From JAOAHC01 sp964593045 (GTDB taxonomy: Bacteria > Bacillota > Clostridia > TANB77 > CAG-465): 6,111 nt of DNA. Shown in pieces: positions 5,366 to 6,111 of the stretch. Location of the stretch: contig CAZQJQ010000039.1 of the NCBI GenBank assembly GCA_964593045.1, forward strand, positions 1 through 6,111. The letters are read 5' to 3'. Numbering within the stretch: position 1 is the stretch's first letter; every line of letters starts with the position of its first letter. The notes beneath the pieces are model-generated. The model was given only the letters and a program-made list of their open reading frames with translations, ran no database searches and had not been told where the DNA came from. Both the position numbers and the translations under genes were made by a program.

Positions 5366-6111
5366 ATGTCTGTTGTTTTTAAAAAACCACATGCCTTAAC
5401 TGATACACCAACTCATTATTGCCCCGGTTGTACTCATGGAATAATACACCGTTTAGTGGCAGAAGTAATTGATGAAATGGATATTGAGGGAGATACAATA
5501 GGTGTTTGCCCTGTAGGTTGCTCTGTTATGGCATATGATTATTTTAACTGTGATATGATAGAGGCACCTCATGGCAGAGCCCCTGCAATAGCTACAGGAG
5601 TTAAAAGAGCCCATCCTGATAAGTATGTTTTTACTTATCAAGGTGATGGTGATTTGGCTGCAATAGGAACCGCTGAAACCGTTCACTGTGCAACAAGAGG
5701 AGAAAATGTCGTGGTCATATTTGTTAATAATACCACCTATGGAATGACTGGCGGCCAGATGGCTCCAACTACTTTACCAGGTCAAGTAACTCAAACTACT
5801 CCAATAGGTAGAAATACCACCCTTGCTGGATATCCGGTAAGAGTTTGTGAAATGCTAGCAACTTTGGACGGTGTTGCATTAGCTCAAAGAGTTTCTGTTG
5901 ACAGTATAAAAAATATAAAAGATGCAAAAAAAGCAGTCAGAAAAGCTTTTGAAAATCAAAAGTATAAACGAGGTTTTTCTATAGTAGAATTTCTTTCTAC
6001 ATGTCCAACCAACTGGGGATTAGATCCAATCCAATCTCTTGAAAGAATTAGAACCGAGTGTATTCCATATTATCCATTGGGTGTTTATAAAGATATATCA
6101 ACTGAGGAGGT
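5366..6111 (+). CDS. 2-oxoacid:ferredoxin oxidoreductase beta subunit (partial)
   Basis: This open frame runs off the right edge after 248 codons, leaving the C-terminus unseen (such subunits are usually about 250-300 aa). The ATG at 5366 has GGGAGG (5351-5356) 9 nt upstream, inside the end of the alpha gene, so the two are probably translationally coupled. It binds thiamine diphosphate and Mg2+: the motif runs from GDGD (93-96) to VNNTTYGMTGGQ (120-131). Cysteines 19 and 22 (HYCPGCTHG), 52 (PVGCS) and 213 (STCPTNWG) match the four ligands of the single [4Fe-4S] cluster in this subunit. Also present are PHGRAPAIATGVKRAHP (68-84) and the ETVHCATRGENVVVI segment. It forms the catalytic core with the alpha subunit. 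A gamma subunit gene is expected next, beyond the window. The symbol is left open because vorA/korB naming depends on substrate. Confidence 0.95.
   Translation, partial: MSVVFKKPHALTDTPTHYCPGCTHGIIHRLVAEVIDEMDIEGDTIGVCPVGCSVMAYDYFNCDMIEAPHGRAPAIATGVKRAHPDKYVFTYQGDGDLAAIGTAETVHCATRGENVVVIFVNNTTYGMTGGQMAPTTLPGQVTQTTPIGRNTTLAGYPVRVCEMLATLDGVALAQRVSVDSIKNIKDAKKAVRKAFENQKYKRGFSIVEFLSTCPTNWGLDPIQSLERIRTECIPYYPLGVYKDISTEE

Noticed and set aside
4609..5392. Several minus-strand frames of 61-120 codons across the alpha subunit
   Set aside because: The plus strand encodes conserved oxidoreductase motifs throughout; the reverse frames have no start context or recognisable domain.
5453..5686. 77-codon minus-strand frame
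   Set aside because: Antisense to the cluster-binding and thiamine-binding parts of the beta subunit; peptide is cysteine-rich nonsense.

Overview
The window is AT-rich bacterial DNA with strong purine-rich Shine-Dalgarno sites. It carries a ferredoxin-dependent 2-oxoacid oxidoreductase operon and a bacterial group IIC intron. Together these point to a low-GC anaerobic Gram-positive (Bacillota; Clostridia or Tissierellia-like). The species cannot be named from the sequence alone.

Left part (1-666): a group IIC self-splicing intron on the minus strand. Its 5' end (GUGUG) is at 623 and its catalytic domain V is at about 10-46. Domain VI and the 3' splice site lie beyond the left edge. The open reading frame normally held in domain IV is reduced to a 47-codon N-terminal remnant (64-207), so this is a reverse-transcriptase-less, non-autonomous derivative. 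Its 5' end abuts an 8-bp terminator-like hairpin (624-655), the kind of target this intron class prefers.

Middle part (667-2892): a 56-aa hypothetical protein on the plus strand (802-972) converges with a 639-aa membrane-bound cyclic-di-GMP phosphodiesterase on the minus strand (973-2892). The two stop codons touch without any gap. The phosphodiesterase has about seven membrane helices, a degenerate GGDEF domain and an EAL domain with its catalytic residues intact. A 514-nt, very AT-rich intergenic region follows (2893-3406). It holds a good sigma-A type promoter pointing right and a perfect 11-bp inverted repeat in the leader.

Right part (3407-6111): a tightly packed plus-strand operon. The order is a P-loop ATPase, a two-cluster [4Fe-4S] ferredoxin-like delta subunit, the alpha subunit (VorB/KorA type) and the beta subunit (thiamine diphosphate-binding, cut by the window edge). 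The last three genes form a 2-oxoacid:ferredoxin oxidoreductase that oxidatively decarboxylates a 2-oxoacid to its acyl-CoA and passes electrons to ferredoxin. A gamma subunit is expected just beyond the right edge. Whether the substrate is branched-chain 2-oxoacids or 2-oxoglutarate cannot be settled from sequence. The role of the ATPase is unknown.

No CRISPR array, tRNA, rRNA or clearly new defence-type system was seen. The items most worth a second look are the ORF-less intron sitting on its terminator hairpin, the ATPase heading the oxidoreductase operon, and the leader inverted repeat.
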